Of a stretch of DNA of 64,000 nucleotides, positions 62,789 through 64,000 are shown piece after piece. Every line of letters starts with the position of its first letter. Positions within the stretch are counted from its first letter, which is position 1. Source of the DNA: Cymbidium sinense. Taxonomy: Eukaryota > Streptophyta > Magnoliopsida > Asparagales > Orchidaceae. The DNA lies in the NCBI GenBank assembly GCA_021442155.1, contig CM038214.1, forward strand, positions 136,500,040 to 136,564,039, given 5' to 3'. The translations under genes and the position numbers were made by a program. The notes under the pieces are model-generated. The model had not been told where the DNA came from and did no database searches. It saw only the letters and a list, made by a program, of their open reading frames with translations.

Positions 62789-64000
62789 AGCCTTATGGCC
62801 ACTGCTCATCCTAATCTCCCATAATACTAATCCTAATTTCTAATGCAAAATTAAATCAAAAATAGAAAAAGTAGATTTAGCTACACCTACAAAATAAATA
62901 TTAGCTAAACACACCATACAACCCAAGCAATTATATGAATAATTTGGATTTAGCAACCCAAACAAGCCCACCTATCTATGAGCTATGCTTAAGGGCTAAG
63001 CAACCTTCACAACAAACACATTTATATTTTTTATTACATTCTTTGCACAACCCCTCAGAAAAAAATATGAAGCTAATAACTCTAACATTTTCTACTAAAC
63101 ATACACCCTAACATCCAGTAAAATATTACATCACAAAACACAAAAATTTGGTATACAATAACTTAGCATTAGAAGGGTGACTTAGTATTCTAATGTGTGC
63201 TTAAGGCTTGTGGCAAGACTTTATTAGGCTTCTAGTAAGTTTCAATTTGAGTTTGAATTTGTTTAAATTTTACCATTGGGTGATTTCAATTTAAATGATT
63301 TAATGATTTATTTTTTTTATTTTTATTTTATTTTATTAATGATGTTTAGGTTTTCAAGAATGAAGAGTAGAATGAATTCTATTTGTAGATGGAACTCACC
63401 CTATTCTACATCCAATTCCAAGGATCTAATTGGGTCATCTTAATTAGCCCATTTGAATTTGTGTAATTTATTTGATGATTTTGATTGGAATTTAAATTTT
63501 TTTAAGTATTTGATTGATTGATTTTGATTTAGATGTTTTGTTTAATTGCATCTTGATAATTCAATATCCTTAATATAATGAAGTTTAAGTTTGTTTAAGT
63601 TCATGTGTTTTTGGTTGATTAATTTTAGATTAGATGTTTTGATTTAATTAAATCTTGATAATTCAATATCCTTTTAAATTAATATCTAATTCTTTTCTTT
63701 GATTATGGTTATGTGATTTAACTTTATGTTTATTTAATTTGATTGCAGTTCATTTATTTGTAGTTTGATCAGAATAGATTTATTGAGATTTTATTTTGAT
63801 TTTAATTGAGTTTGATTCTTTGTAATTAGGATTTTATTTTTAATCACATCCATTTATCATGTTCATCAAAGTTTGGTTTGTATTTTGATTTCATACATTG
63901 GATAGTTGATTAGTTTATCTTATTTAAGTAGGTTGAATGAGATTTGATTTGATTACATATTAAATTGATGAGAGTCTTTCTTAATTTAATTTAATTTGAT
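62789..64000 (+). mobile_element. Partial LTR-like copy E, running off the window
   Basis: Begins CTTATGGCCACTGCTCATCCTAA in mid-LTR (equivalent to about 30,690 of copy A). It then follows the sub-type of copy B, including GGTTTTCAAGAATGAAGAGTAGAATGAATTC (63,350) and CTTGATAATTCAATATCC (63,551 and 63,653), and is inverted relative to 48,350-49,660. The sharp change at 62,789 marks a recombination or deletion junction. Confidence 0.7.

Overview
The window is repeat-rich nuclear DNA of a flowering plant. This is shown by a WD40 gene with canonical GT-AG introns, a FAR1-type Mutator transposase, a plant Ulp1-type transposon gene and a Ty3/gypsy pol with a TAT-type second RNase H. The GC-rich third codon positions of the WD40 exons hint at a monocot, but no species can be named. 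Only one apparently functional gene, a JINGUBANG-like WD40 protein, was found.

Layout. 1-7,100: tandem repeats of about 182/91, 47, 142 and 60 bp, a TATA-like promoter, GC-rich patches and a (GA)n run; these look like debris of unidentified transposons. 7,100-11,730: AT-rich DNA without recognisable genes, two long (TA)n runs and a 179-bp Mutator-type MITE with a perfect 9-bp target duplication. 11,731-23,595: one large, old Mutator-like element (MULE, about 11.9 kb). Its long terminal inverted repeats (TIRs) continue inward into arrays of 130-150 bp repeats. It holds a FAR1-MULE-SWIM transposase pseudogene on + and, convergent with it, a broken Ulp1-type peptidase gene on -. A third repeat block lies between the two genes.

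24,649-26,921: the WD40 gene, two exons joined by a 1,445-bp intron, with the N-terminal exon unidentified. It starts about 1 kb beyond the MULE end. 28,016-28,413: a MITE with GGGTGTCAA ends.

29,011-64,000: nested and inverted copies of one Ty3/gypsy family with exceptionally long LTR-like units of 7-8 kb that start near TGTTTATTTTTG and end GAGGTCAACA. Copy A (+) spans 29,011-37,047. Copy D (-) runs from 55,750 to 42,653 and is joined directly to a decayed pol (42,652-39,600). Copy B (-, 43,969-51,123) sits inside D between two ATCAT 5-bp duplications and looks like a complete solo LTR. Copy C (+) starts head-to-head with D near 55,815. A partial copy E (+) runs off the right edge. Between A and pol is 2.5 kb of tandem repeats with a strong hairpin.

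The MULE transposase and Ulp1 genes would have formed one mobile system, and the nearby 179-bp MITE shares its terminal 12 bases and may have been mobilised by it. The retrotransposon section shows successive insertion, internal deletion and inversion. No tRNA, rRNA or CRISPR was found.
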